Positions 35,037 through 43,151 of a stretch of DNA of 64,000 nucleotides are shown one piece after another. Positions within the stretch are counted from its first letter, which is position 1, and every line of letters starts with the position of its first letter. The DNA lies in NCBI GenBank assembly GCA_003521845.1, contig DPHB01000044.1:22439-86438 (forward strand). The letters are read 5' to 3'. Origin of the DNA: Oceanospirillaceae bacterium (GTDB taxonomy: Bacteria; Pseudomonadota; Gammaproteobacteria; Pseudomonadales; Balneatricaceae). The position numbers and the translations under genes were made by a program. Below the pieces are notes generated by a model. That model saw only the letters and a program-made list of their open reading frames with translations. It had not been told where the DNA came from and searched no databases.

Positions 35037-36320
35037 ATGAAAGTATTAGTAATTGGCAGTGGCGGTCGTGAGCATGCTTTAGCATGGCAGGCGGCCCAGA
35101 ATCCAGCGGTAGAAACGGTATTTGTCGCACCAGGTAATGCGGGTTCGGCTTTAGAAGCCAAGGTTGAGAACGTCGCTATCGATGTGCTTGATATTGACGC
35201 TTTGCTAGCCTTTGCGCAAGCCAACGACATAGCTTTGACCATTGTCGGCCCAGAAGCGCCATTAGTTGCCGGCTTCGTTGATGCCTTCCGTGCTGCCAAC
35301 ATGGCAGCCTTTGGCCCTACTGCTGGCGCTGCGCAGCTAGAAGGCTCCAAGGCTTTTGCTAAGGATTTCCTCAAGAACCACCAGATCCCAACGGCCGCTT
35401 ACGAGACCTTTACCGAAATCGCACCTGCAGTAGCTTACATCGAAAAGATGGGCGCACCTATCGTCGTGAAGGCCGATGGCCTAGCTGCTGGCAAGGGCGT
35501 TATCCTAGCGGAAACCGTCTCCGAAGCCTGCGCTGCTGTTGAAGACATGCTAGCAGGAAACGCCTTTGGTGATGCCGGCAGCCGTGTCGTAGTCGAAGAA
35601 TTCCTACTCGGCGAAGAAGCTAGCTTTATCGTCATGGTCGACGGTGACAACATCTTACCTATGGCGTCTAGCCAAGACCACAAAGCGCGTGACGAAGGCG
35701 ACACTGGCCCTAATACAGGCGGCATGGGCGCCTACTCCCCTGCGCCTGTAGTAGACGCTGCCATGCATGATCGCATCATGAATGAAGTTATCCGCCCCAC
35801 AGTAGATGGCATGAAGGCCGATGGCTATGTTTACACTGGTTTCTTATACGCTGGCATCATGGTAGCTCCAGATGGCACACCTAAAGTACTGGAATTCAAC
35901 TGCCGCTTTGGTGACCCAGAAACCCAGCCCATCATGCTGCGCCTGAAGTCCAGCATCGTGGACCTATGCCTAGCCGCAGAACGCAAAGAACTAGACAAGG
36001 TTAGCGCCGAGTGGGACTCTCGCACTGCCGTAGGTGTGGTACTAGCCGCTGCTGGTTACCCAAACAGCTACCCTAAAGGCGACGTAATCAGCCTTCCCGC
36101 TAACGAAGCCGCTGGTAGCAAGATATTCCACGCTGGCACCGCTGACAAAAATGCTCAGGTAGTGACCAACGGCGGCCGTGTACTGTGCGCTACCGCCCTA
36201 GGCCACAGCGTTACTGAAGCACAACAAGCAGCTTACGCTCTAGTTGACCAGATCAGCTGGGACGGCATGTTCTGCCGCCGTGATATAGGTCATAGAGCCA
36301 TCACTCGCGAACAAACATAG
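35037..36320 (+). CDS. purD: Phosphoribosylamine-glycine ligase
   Basis: GAR synthetase (427 aa), second step of purine synthesis. It starts MKVLVIGSGGREHALAWQAA, and the ATP-grasp core has VKADGLAAGKGVILAET, EASFIVMVDGDNILPMASSQDHKARDEGDTGPNTGGMGAYSPAP and VLEFNCRFGDPETQ. It sits with purH as in most gammaproteobacteria, but separated by 203 bp, so it may have its own promoter. Confidence 0.98.
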   Translation: MKVLVIGSGGREHALAWQAAQNPAVETVFVAPGNAGSALEAKVENVAIDVLDIDALLAFAQANDIALTIVGPEAPLVAGFVDAFRAANMAAFGPTAGAAQLEGSKAFAKDFLKNHQIPTAAYETFTEIAPAVAYIEKMGAPIVVKADGLAAGKGVILAETVSEACAAVEDMLAGNAFGDAGSRVVVEEFLLGEEASFIVMVDGDNILPMASSQDHKARDEGDTGPNTGGMGAYSPAPVVDAAMHDRIMNEVIRPTVDGMKADGYVYTGFLYAGIMVAPDGTPKVLEFNCRFGDPETQPIMLRLKSSIVDLCLAAERKELDKVSAEWDSRTAVGVVLAAAGYPNSYPKGDVISLPANEAAGSKIFHAGTADKNAQVVTNGGRVLCATALGHSVTEAQQAAYALVDQISWDGMFCRRDIGHRAITREQT

Positions 36321-36330
36321 CTGACTCGGA

Positions 36331-36359
36331 ACGGGGTCCGGCCTCAGGTCTGACTCCGT
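36331..36359. repeat. ggggtcagacc-type short palindrome (diverged)
   Basis: acggggtccggcc-tca-ggtctgactccgt is a diverged inverted repeat of the same family as 45047-45070, placed in the purD-HIT gap. Confidence 0.55.
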
Positions 36360-36381
36360 CACCAATAATTGGAGCCCTGCC

Positions 36382-36720
36382 ATGACCGACGAAACCATTT
36401 TTGACAAGATCATCGCCAAACAAATATCGGCCGATATCGTCTACGAAGACGACCAAATACTCGCCTTCAAGGACATAGCGCCCAAAGCCCCAGTGCACTA
36501 CCTGATCATTCCTAAAAAGCGCATCGCTACCCTTAACGACGCCAACCCAGAAGACCAAGTACTACTCGGCCACATGATGCTCACCGCAGCAAAACTGGCC
36601 ACCGAAGCCGGCATAGCCGCAGACGGTTACCGAGTACAAATGAACGTCAACAAAGGCGGCGGTCAAGTGGTATTTCACATCCACCTCCACATGTTCGGCG
36701 GCCGCCAACTAGCCGAATAA
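36382..36720 (+). CDS. hinT: HIT family nucleotide-binding protein (HinT-like)
   Basis: A 112-residue HIT protein. The histidine triad is in VVFHIHLHMFGGR near the C-terminus and the N-terminus reads TIFDKIIAKQISADIVYEDDQILAFKDI. Family members hydrolyse purine nucleoside phosphoramidates and aminoacyl-adenylates. It stands between purD and a transporter, with repeat elements on both sides. Confidence 0.9.
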   Translation: MTDETIFDKIIAKQISADIVYEDDQILAFKDIAPKAPVHYLIIPKKRIATLNDANPEDQVLLGHMMLTAAKLATEAGIAADGYRVQMNVNKGGGQVVFHIHLHMFGGRQLAE

Positions 36721-36726
36721 CCAACC

Positions 36727-36767
36727 TAGACTGGCACTTTGGGGTCAGACCCCAAAGTGCCAGTCTA
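36727..36767. repeat. 41-bp near-perfect palindrome
   Basis: Arms of 20 bp (36727-36746 and 36748-36767) are exact reverse complements around a single central A. The core is ggggtcagacccc and the flanks read gactggcacttt, so the element unites the two repeat motifs found elsewhere in the window. It starts 6 bp after the HIT gene stop. No T-run follows. Confidence 0.9.
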
Positions 36768-36864
36768 TCTTTACATTTACCACAGCGTATAAGAACATGC
36801 ATTGACCAGCCTAATCGTATTAGGCACTATGGTGGGCCAAAATTCATATGCTAGGATTATTTAG

Positions 36865-38028
36865 ATGCTACGTTGGTTCAACCCAGCTTATATAAGCGCA
36901 GGGCTGGTGGCTGTTCTGGTTGGCTTTACCAGCTCCGCGGCGATTATTTTTTCGGCTTTGCAGTCTCTTAGTGCTGACGTAGGCATTGTTGATAGTTGGT
37001 TTTTGGTGCTTGGCCTTGGCATGGGCGTAAGTACCCTTGGCTTATCCCTTTATTACAAACAACCTATTCTCACAGCTTGGTCCACACCTGGCGCCGCAAT
37101 CATGGTCACCGGACTCAATGGCATGTCTATTGATCTGGCTGTGGGGGCCTTTATTTTTAGCTCGGTGATGCTCGTACTCGTTGGTCTAAGCGGCATCTTT
37201 AATAAATTAGTTAAAGTTATACCTAACTCTATAGCTGGCGCCCTATTAGCTGGGGTATTAACGCCTTTTGCCTTAAATGCACTACAGAGCTTTGATAGTA
37301 ATTTAACTTTAGGTTTGGTTATGCTTGGTAGCTTTATTATCAGTCAGGTGATACTACCAAGATATAGCGTACTGATTACCTTGGTACTAGGTGTTTTGGT
37401 TGTGGTAATGCAAAACCAAGGGCCACCTATTCCATTCAATTTGACTTTAGCCAGCCCTGTTTGGGTAACCCCAAGCTTTAGCTTGGCCGCCATTATTAGT
37501 TTAGGCATTCCTTTGTTTGTGGTTACCATGGCATCGCAAAACCTACCCGGTATTGCCGCCCTACGAGCAGCCAACTACCAAGCACCAGCCTCTCCACTTG
37601 TGGGATGGACAGGTTTTACAGGGTTAATAACCGCGCCTTTTGGTGGCTTTGCTTTTAACCTAGCCGCCATCACTGCAGCTATCTGTATGACTGAAGAAGT
37701 CGATCCTGACCCTAAGCAACGCTTTAGGGCTTCTGTGTGGGCTGGGGTTTTCTATGTATTGCTTGGGTTATTTGCCAGCAGCATCACAGCTTTGTTTTTT
37801 GCTGTACCTGAGGCATTGGTGATGATCATTGCGGGACTGGCTTTAATGGGTACCATTGGCAGCAGTCTACACATGGCTTTGGCCGATGTACAACAGCGCC
37901 TACCCGCCATGATTACTTTCATAACTACGGCATCGGGCATTTCTATCGGCGGTATTGGTAGCGCCTTTTGGGGCTTGGTATTTGGTCTTGCTTTGATTGG
38001 CCTAATGCAGCTACGCCATAAGAGCTAA
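36865..38028 (+). CDS. BenE family benzoate/proton symporter-like transporter
   Basis: A 387-residue membrane protein with about 12 hydrophobic segments. GLVAVLVGFTSSAAIIFSALQSL, LSLYYKQPILTAWSTPGAA, VIPNSIAGALLAGVLTPF and TAPFGGFAFNLAAITAAICMTEEVDPDP match the BenE family. The substrate is uncertain, since many BenE relatives lie outside aromatic pathways, and no benzoate-degradation genes are nearby. Confidence 0.85.
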   Translation: MLRWFNPAYISAGLVAVLVGFTSSAAIIFSALQSLSADVGIVDSWFLVLGLGMGVSTLGLSLYYKQPILTAWSTPGAAIMVTGLNGMSIDLAVGAFIFSSVMLVLVGLSGIFNKLVKVIPNSIAGALLAGVLTPFALNALQSFDSNLTLGLVMLGSFIISQVILPRYSVLITLVLGVLVVVMQNQGPPIPFNLTLASPVWVTPSFSLAAIISLGIPLFVVTMASQNLPGIAALRAANYQAPASPLVGWTGFTGLITAPFGGFAFNLAAITAAICMTEEVDPDPKQRFRASVWAGVFYVLLGLFASSITALFFAVPEALVMIIAGLALMGTIGSSLHMALADVQQRLPAMITFITTASGISIGGIGSAFWGLVFGLALIGLMQLRHKS

Positions 38029-38036
38029 TTTATATA

Positions 38037-38843
38037 TTAGATTTGATCAGGCAAGCAGTCATCTGCCCCAGCACAGCTGGGCAGGCTAGCTTGATGATCA
38101 AACTGGCCATACTGTAAGAAATGAATGGTTTGTTCTGCCACCTTACCGTTGTAACGTAACATGGAATGATTGGCATATACAGACACAAAGTCTGCCATAT
38201 TGGGTAATTTGGTTGATGCTACTGGCACTAGACCATCACTAGCTTCGGCAAGAATATCATCGGATATGGACCAGCTTTCCGTGCCCGCAATGATACCGGC
38301 AGAGAAATCTGGCAGAGGTAAGCCCATAGGGAAGCTATTGCTTTGTGTTCCCAAGGCCAAGGTTGTATCACCTAGTAGCTTAAACCATTGCTGTTCAGCA
38401 AAGTTATCCACAATTTGCGTACCGTTATTGGGTGTGCCGATCATGACCACCTGCCGGCGATTGATGACAAAGGCCTGATTGGCATGTTCAGCAAAAAAAC
38501 CGCGTATCAATAGGCCACCTAATGAATAGCCAACATAGTGAGTAGGCACATTATCATTACAGCAAGCATAAAGCTGATCCCGCACTTGCTGCTGAACCTC
38601 TGCGACGCTTCGATTTAACGAGCTGTAGTCCAAGCTGACTACGGCATAGCCCGCATTCTCAAGGCGCATTTCCAGTGCCCACATAGACAAGCTACTGCGC
38701 GCCAAACCATGCACCAACACTACCCGATTAGGAACATCTATGGATTCTTGCGCAGCCTTTGTGGCACTACTAACTAGCGCCAACAATATAGAGGCTGCCA
38801 AAACTAATAATAAGTTAGCTATGTATTTTGTCACTGTAATCAT
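38037..38843 (-). CDS. Secreted lipase-like alpha/beta hydrolase
   Basis: A 268-residue hydrolase with an N-terminal signal peptide (LLLVLAASILLALVSSATKA). The oxyanion region is VVLVHGLARSSLSM and the nucleophile elbow is YVGYSLGGLL (GxSxG with the serine after Tyr). A later SDGLVPVAST segment and the NHSML His fit the Asp and His of the triad. Two Cys pairs near the middle and end suggest an exported protein. It is convergent with the BenE-like gene and divergent from the dioxygenase cluster. Substrate unknown. Confidence 0.8.
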   Translation of the reverse strand: MITVTKYIANLLLVLAASILLALVSSATKAAQESIDVPNRVVLVHGLARSSLSMWALEMRLENAGYAVVSLDYSSLNRSVAEVQQQVRDQLYACCNDNVPTHYVGYSLGGLLIRGFFAEHANQAFVINRRQVVMIGTPNNGTQIVDNFAEQQWFKLLGDTTLALGTQSNSFPMGLPLPDFSAGIIAGTESWSISDDILAEASDGLVPVASTKLPNMADFVSVYANHSMLRYNGKVAEQTIHFLQYGQFDHQASLPSCAGADDCLPDQI

Positions 38844-39055
38844 CTTTTACTAATAGCACAGGACTTCATTCTAGCAGAAGTAAAGGCTTTGATACTTGCA
38901 GAGAATGCCAAATTTAGTGCTCTAGTGTGTCTATTTATTATCCATATATGTCGTTATTGATGGCATAGTAATATTCCGCGCCATCTACAATAAAGGCCTC
39001 TCTTTACACAGCACCACCGCGGCAGGCAATGCCCCTATTAAAAAGAGGTCTGAAA

Positions 39056-39931
39056 ATGCAATATGAGCACCTTAATGTAGCCCCTATGGCAGGCTGTCTA
39101 GGCGCAGAAATCAGCGGCGTAGATTTACGCAATATCGATGAGGCTACATTTGCCGAAATCATGCAGGCCTTTGTGCAATACAAGGCTATTTTCTTTCGCG
39201 ATCAAGACCTAACACCAGAACAACATATCGCCTTTTCTCAAGGCTTTGGCCCAGCTCAAATTGACAAATTTATTGCCGCGCATCCCCATTTCCCTGAATT
39301 AATGCAACTTCTCAAAGAAGCCGACAATAAGGGCCGCAACTTTGGTGGCTCTTGGCATTCCGACACATCTTATCTAGAACAACCGCCAATTGGTGTTAGC
39401 TTGTACGCCCTAGATGTCCCCCCCTTTGGTGGCGATACTATCTGGGTGGATATGGAAGCGGTATACGAGGCCTTGTCCGATACCTACAAGCAAATGCTAC
39501 TGCCCTTGCAGGCCGAACACCTCACTACCGGAGAAATCAGTAAGCGCGACCTTTCTAAAGGCCACTATGGCCAGTACTTTAATGATGAATATCAAGAGCA
39601 GAGCATCAACACCGCCCACCCCATGGTTTGTCAGCACCCCATTTCTGGCAAGCCCTGCCTGTTTGTAAACGAAGCCTATGTGTATCGTATAGCCGGCATG
39701 AGTCGTGAAGAAAGCCAACCTATCATTGATTACTTGTGTGAGTTTGCTAAGCAGCCGCATTTTCAGTGCCGCTTCCACTGGACCCCTAATACCCTAGCCA
39801 TATGGGACAACCGCAATACTCAACACTTTGCTATCAATGATTACACTGGGCAGCGCCGTGAGATGCATCGCTACACTATTGCTGGCGCAGAGCCGATTGC
39901 TTACCAAGCCAACACTGTCATTGAAACCTAA
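39056..39931 (+). CDS. TauD/TfdA family 2-oxoglutarate dioxygenase
   Basis: A 291-residue Fe(II)/2-oxoglutarate dioxygenase. Iron ligands are H101 and D103 (WHSDTSY) and H257 in IWDNRNTQHFAINDY; the Arg of GQRREMHRYT should bind 2-oxoglutarate. The start is the ATG at 39056, preceded by AAGAGG at 7 bp, not the in-frame ATG at 39029. The family contains enzymes for taurine, sulfonates, aryloxyacids and others. It opens a cluster with an aldolase, an amidase, a polyamine deacetylase and an acyl-CoA synthetase. Confidence 0.88.
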   Translation: MQYEHLNVAPMAGCLGAEISGVDLRNIDEATFAEIMQAFVQYKAIFFRDQDLTPEQHIAFSQGFGPAQIDKFIAAHPHFPELMQLLKEADNKGRNFGGSWHSDTSYLEQPPIGVSLYALDVPPFGGDTIWVDMEAVYEALSDTYKQMLLPLQAEHLTTGEISKRDLSKGHYGQYFNDEYQEQSINTAHPMVCQHPISGKPCLFVNEAYVYRIAGMSREESQPIIDYLCEFAKQPHFQCRFHWTPNTLAIWDNRNTQHFAINDYTGQRREMHRYTIAGAEPIAYQANTVIET

Positions 39932-39941
39932 GGACCCTGCC

Positions 39942-40667
39942 ATGAGTACTTTTGACCAACAACAACGTCAACACCTAGCTGCCGCTTTTCGTTTGGTAGA
40001 CCATTTTGGCTGGACCGATCTGACATCTACGCATATTTCTGTGCGCATGGAAAATCCTGAGCACTTCTTGACCAATAGCCGCCATCAACTGTTTAATCAG
40101 ATAACGGCTAGTAGCCTAATAGCCCTCGATCATGACAGCGATGTGCTCAACCCTCGACCTGAAGACATTGTTAACAAGGCTGGTTTTATCATCCATAGCG
40201 CCGTTCATCAAGCTCGCCCTGAGGTGGGCTGTGTACTACATACTCATAGCATTGCCGGCATGGCCATTTCGGCTCTGCCTGAAGGTTTGCTGCCCATGAG
40301 TCAGCATGCCCTGCGTTTCCACAACAACCTTGGTTACCATGAATTTCAAGGCGTAGTGCTCGATGAAGCCGAGCAAGATAGCCTAGTCGCAGACCTTGGC
40401 AACAATGAAGCCTTAATACTGCGCAACCATGGATTACTCACCATAGGCCGTGACGTGGCCGAAGCCTTTTCCGCTATGTATTACCTAGAAAAGTCCTGCC
40501 AATCACAGCTCAAAGCCATGGCCGCCAGCACCAATTTACACCTCCCCAGTATGGCCGTGCGGGATCATACCCGTCAGCAGTACGCCAACTACTTGGGCTA
40601 TATGCAAATTGACTGGCAAGCTTTGGTAGAGCAATTGGACTTAACTCAACCCGATTACAAGAGCTAA
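39942..40667 (+). CDS. Class II aldolase/adducin family protein
   Basis: A 241-residue zinc-dependent aldolase-like protein. The metal site is suggested by VLHTHSIAGMA (HxH) and RNHGLLTIG. The N-terminal FGWTDLTSTHISVRM is typical of the family. Members cleave hydroxy-acid phosphates or, in many cases, have other roles. The start at 39942 lies 10 bp after the dioxygenase stop. Confidence 0.85.
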   Translation: MSTFDQQQRQHLAAAFRLVDHFGWTDLTSTHISVRMENPEHFLTNSRHQLFNQITASSLIALDHDSDVLNPRPEDIVNKAGFIIHSAVHQARPEVGCVLHTHSIAGMAISALPEGLLPMSQHALRFHNNLGYHEFQGVVLDEAEQDSLVADLGNNEALILRNHGLLTIGRDVAEAFSAMYYLEKSCQSQLKAMAASTNLHLPSMAVRDHTRQQYANYLGYMQIDWQALVEQLDLTQPDYKS

Positions 40668-40672
40668 CCCAA

Positions 40673-42082
40673 ATGAGCAGTCTATTATTCCAACCAGCTC
40701 ACTTGCTGCGCCAAAGTCTAATTAATCGTGAGGTTAGCGCTCAAGAGCTAGTACAGGTATTTAGTCAGCAGATCAGTGCGACTAACGACAAGCTTAATGC
40801 TTTGGTTACCTTGAACTTAGGCGCAGCTTACGACCAGGCGCAACAGCTAGATCTACATCTTGCCAAACACCGGCAACCAGTAGGTTTGTTGCACGGTCTA
40901 CCTCTTGCTGTAAAAGACGTATTTAACACCCAAGGTATCCGTACCACCTTTGGTAACCCTAATTTGGCCCAGCATATTCCCACCTCCGATGACATAGTAG
41001 TGAGCAGAGAACGGCTCGCGGGCGCCATTATCATGGGCAAGAGCAACACGCCTGATTGTGCATCTGGCGGCATTACCACCAATAGCATATTTGGTCTCAC
41101 CCACAACCCATGGGATGCGGCCAAAACCACCAGCGGCAGCGGTGGCGGTGGCATTTCTGCCCTTATGGGAGGCATGGTAGCTCTGGCTAACGGTAGTGAT
41201 ATTGGCGGTTCTGTGCGTTCGCCAGCTTGCTGGAGCCATTGTGTGGGTTTTCGCCCTACCTCTGGCCGCATTCCAGGCCAACCAGCACAAGCTGCGGATG
41301 GCGACACCAGCACTGCCGGTATCTTTGCCCGCTGCGTGACCGATGCAGCCCTCTACACGCAAGCCGTGCAAGGCCCCAGCAACTTATCAGCCGTAGCCTA
41401 CCCATGCGGCCCAGACATCAACTGGCTAGACCTACAACTGCCAGAGATCTTACCCATCGCTTGGCAACCCGATTTTGCTGCCATGGATGTACATCCACAA
41501 ATAGCCAAATCCTTTACTGAACAAGCTGACGTTATTATTGATAGCGGTATGCAACTGTCCCACGAAGCTTTAAATTTAGACCAAGAGTACCGCCAATTGT
41601 TTGAGGACTTTAATGCTTGGCGTTTCTTTGCCTGCCTACCTGACGTAGTAGCTGAAGACGCCTTAGCAGGCAAGAGTAAAGCTAGCCACAATCACTACGC
41701 CCAATGGCTACGCAACACCAGCGCCCTAGACATTCACAAGATGTTACTGCATCGAGAACAACTGCGTGTACGTTTGCAAGACTACTTCACCCGTCACAGC
41801 GCCATTGCTACACCGGTACACGCGGGCCTAGCCTTTGGTGTTGCAGACGAGATAGGCTTGAATGCTACCGACTGGGCGCCCTTGTACCTTGCGCCCCTAC
41901 TAGGCTTACCGTCTATTGTTGTACCCTGTGGTTTTACAAGCGATGGCATGCCCAACGGCATCATGTTCACAGGCCCAGCCGGCAGCGATCAACAACTATT
42001 ACAGATAGCTCGAGCCTTTGAACAAAGCCGTGCTTTACCCATAGGCCAGCCTGATTTAAGCTGGTGTACAAACGATAACTAA
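40673..42082 (+). CDS. Amidase signature family amidase
   Basis: A 469-residue amidase. The catalytic triad region shows K81 (LAVKDVF), a serine at S156 (TSGSGGGGIS) and the nucleophile S180 (NGSDIGGSVRSPA). Compared with the usual GGSSGGS motif, the second Ser of the pair is Gly here. C-terminal PSIVVPCGFTSDGMPNGIMF is typical. It starts 5 bp after the aldolase gene. The physiological amide is unknown; neighbours suggest an N-acyl amine or amide natural product. Confidence 0.88.
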   Translation: MSSLLFQPAHLLRQSLINREVSAQELVQVFSQQISATNDKLNALVTLNLGAAYDQAQQLDLHLAKHRQPVGLLHGLPLAVKDVFNTQGIRTTFGNPNLAQHIPTSDDIVVSRERLAGAIIMGKSNTPDCASGGITTNSIFGLTHNPWDAAKTTSGSGGGGISALMGGMVALANGSDIGGSVRSPACWSHCVGFRPTSGRIPGQPAQAADGDTSTAGIFARCVTDAALYTQAVQGPSNLSAVAYPCGPDINWLDLQLPEILPIAWQPDFAAMDVHPQIAKSFTEQADVIIDSGMQLSHEALNLDQEYRQLFEDFNAWRFFACLPDVVAEDALAGKSKASHNHYAQWLRNTSALDIHKMLLHREQLRVRLQDYFTRHSAIATPVHAGLAFGVADEIGLNATDWAPLYLAPLLGLPSIVVPCGFTSDGMPNGIMFTGPAGSDQQLLQIARAFEQSRALPIGQPDLSWCTNDN

Positions 42083-42098
42083 AACATAAGATCTATCT

Positions 42099-43130
42099 AT
42101 GAAAATCATCTATTCCCCAGAACACATCAAGCACAACACGCAGACAGAACTATCTGGTGGCCAGTTAGTTACGCCCTATGAATGTGCATCACGCATGGAC
42201 TACATCTGCCAAGCGTTGGAACAGTCTGGCATGGGACAGCTTGATACACCTAAGTCTTTTCCACGTGAACATGTAGAGAAAATCCACGACCAAGGCTATT
42301 TAGAATTTTTAGATTCCTGCTGGGATGAATGGCAAGCTGCAGGCAACAAGGGAGAAGCCATGCCTATAGTATGGCCTTCTCGCTCCATGCCATCCAATCG
42401 CATTCCCAATGATATTGAAGGTAAGCTAGGCTACTATGCCCTAGCATCAGAAACCGCGATTGCACAAAATACGGCCCAAGCCGCTTGGCTATCGTCTGAT
42501 ATTGCCCTCACGGCCGCCGATGCCCTATTGCAAGGTGAGAGCAGCGCCTTTGCCCTAGCCCGCCCACCTGGCCACCACGCATCAAAAGATCAATATGGCG
42601 GCTACTGTTTTATTAACAATGCCGCCGTGGCCTCACAATACTTGCTGGACAATGGCTTCAATAAGGTGGCTTTGATGGACGTAGACTTCCATCATGGCAA
42701 TGGTACCCAAGCAATTTTTTACGAGCGTAACGACGTTTTCTTTAGTTCCATCCATGGCGACCCTATGGATGCCTTCCCGCACTTCTTGGGCCATGCCGAT
42801 GAAACCGGTACAGGTGCAGGACAAGGCTACAACCTTAACCACCCCCTACCACCCGGCACACCTTACGATGTATGGGCGAAAAAACTTAATGCCAGCCTAG
42901 ACGCTTTTCGCGCATATGGTGCCGATGTGCTGGTCGTTTCCTTAGGCTTAGACACCTTTGAGAATGACCCTATTAGCTTCTTTAAAGTCAAAACCGACGA
43001 ATACCTACAAATGGGGGCAGCCCTAGCTAGCTTAGGCCTACCGACGGTATTTATCATGGAAGGTGGTTATGCCGTAGAGGACATTGGCCATAACACGGCC
43101 AATGTGCTCAAAGGTTTTTTAGGTAAATAA
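42099..43130 (+). CDS. Acetylpolyamine amidohydrolase-like deacetylase (HDAC superfamily)
   Basis: A 343-residue arginase/deacetylase-fold hydrolase. The general acid/base pair is H159-H160 (RPPGHHA), zinc ligands are D196, H198 (DVDFHHG) and D285 (LGLD), and the transition-state Tyr is Y324 (EGGYAVED). E107 and E118 stand where bacterial acetylpolyamine amidohydrolase has the acidic residues that recognise the distal amine, with numbering off by one from the Mycoplana enzyme as I recall it. This supports removal of acetyl groups from polyamines rather than proteins. It is 16 bp after the amidase gene. Confidence 0.85.
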   Translation: MKIIYSPEHIKHNTQTELSGGQLVTPYECASRMDYICQALEQSGMGQLDTPKSFPREHVEKIHDQGYLEFLDSCWDEWQAAGNKGEAMPIVWPSRSMPSNRIPNDIEGKLGYYALASETAIAQNTAQAAWLSSDIALTAADALLQGESSAFALARPPGHHASKDQYGGYCFINNAAVASQYLLDNGFNKVALMDVDFHHGNGTQAIFYERNDVFFSSIHGDPMDAFPHFLGHADETGTGAGQGYNLNHPLPPGTPYDVWAKKLNASLDAFRAYGADVLVVSLGLDTFENDPISFFKVKTDEYLQMGAALASLGLPTVFIMEGGYAVEDIGHNTANVLKGFLGK

Positions 43131-43151
43131 TAAGACAAAAAGGTTAATACT

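Noticed and set aside
42099..43130. Protein or histone deacetylase acting on DNA-binding proteins
   Set aside because: The two acidic residues matching those of acetylpolyamine amidohydrolase and the catabolic neighbours favour a small-molecule substrate.
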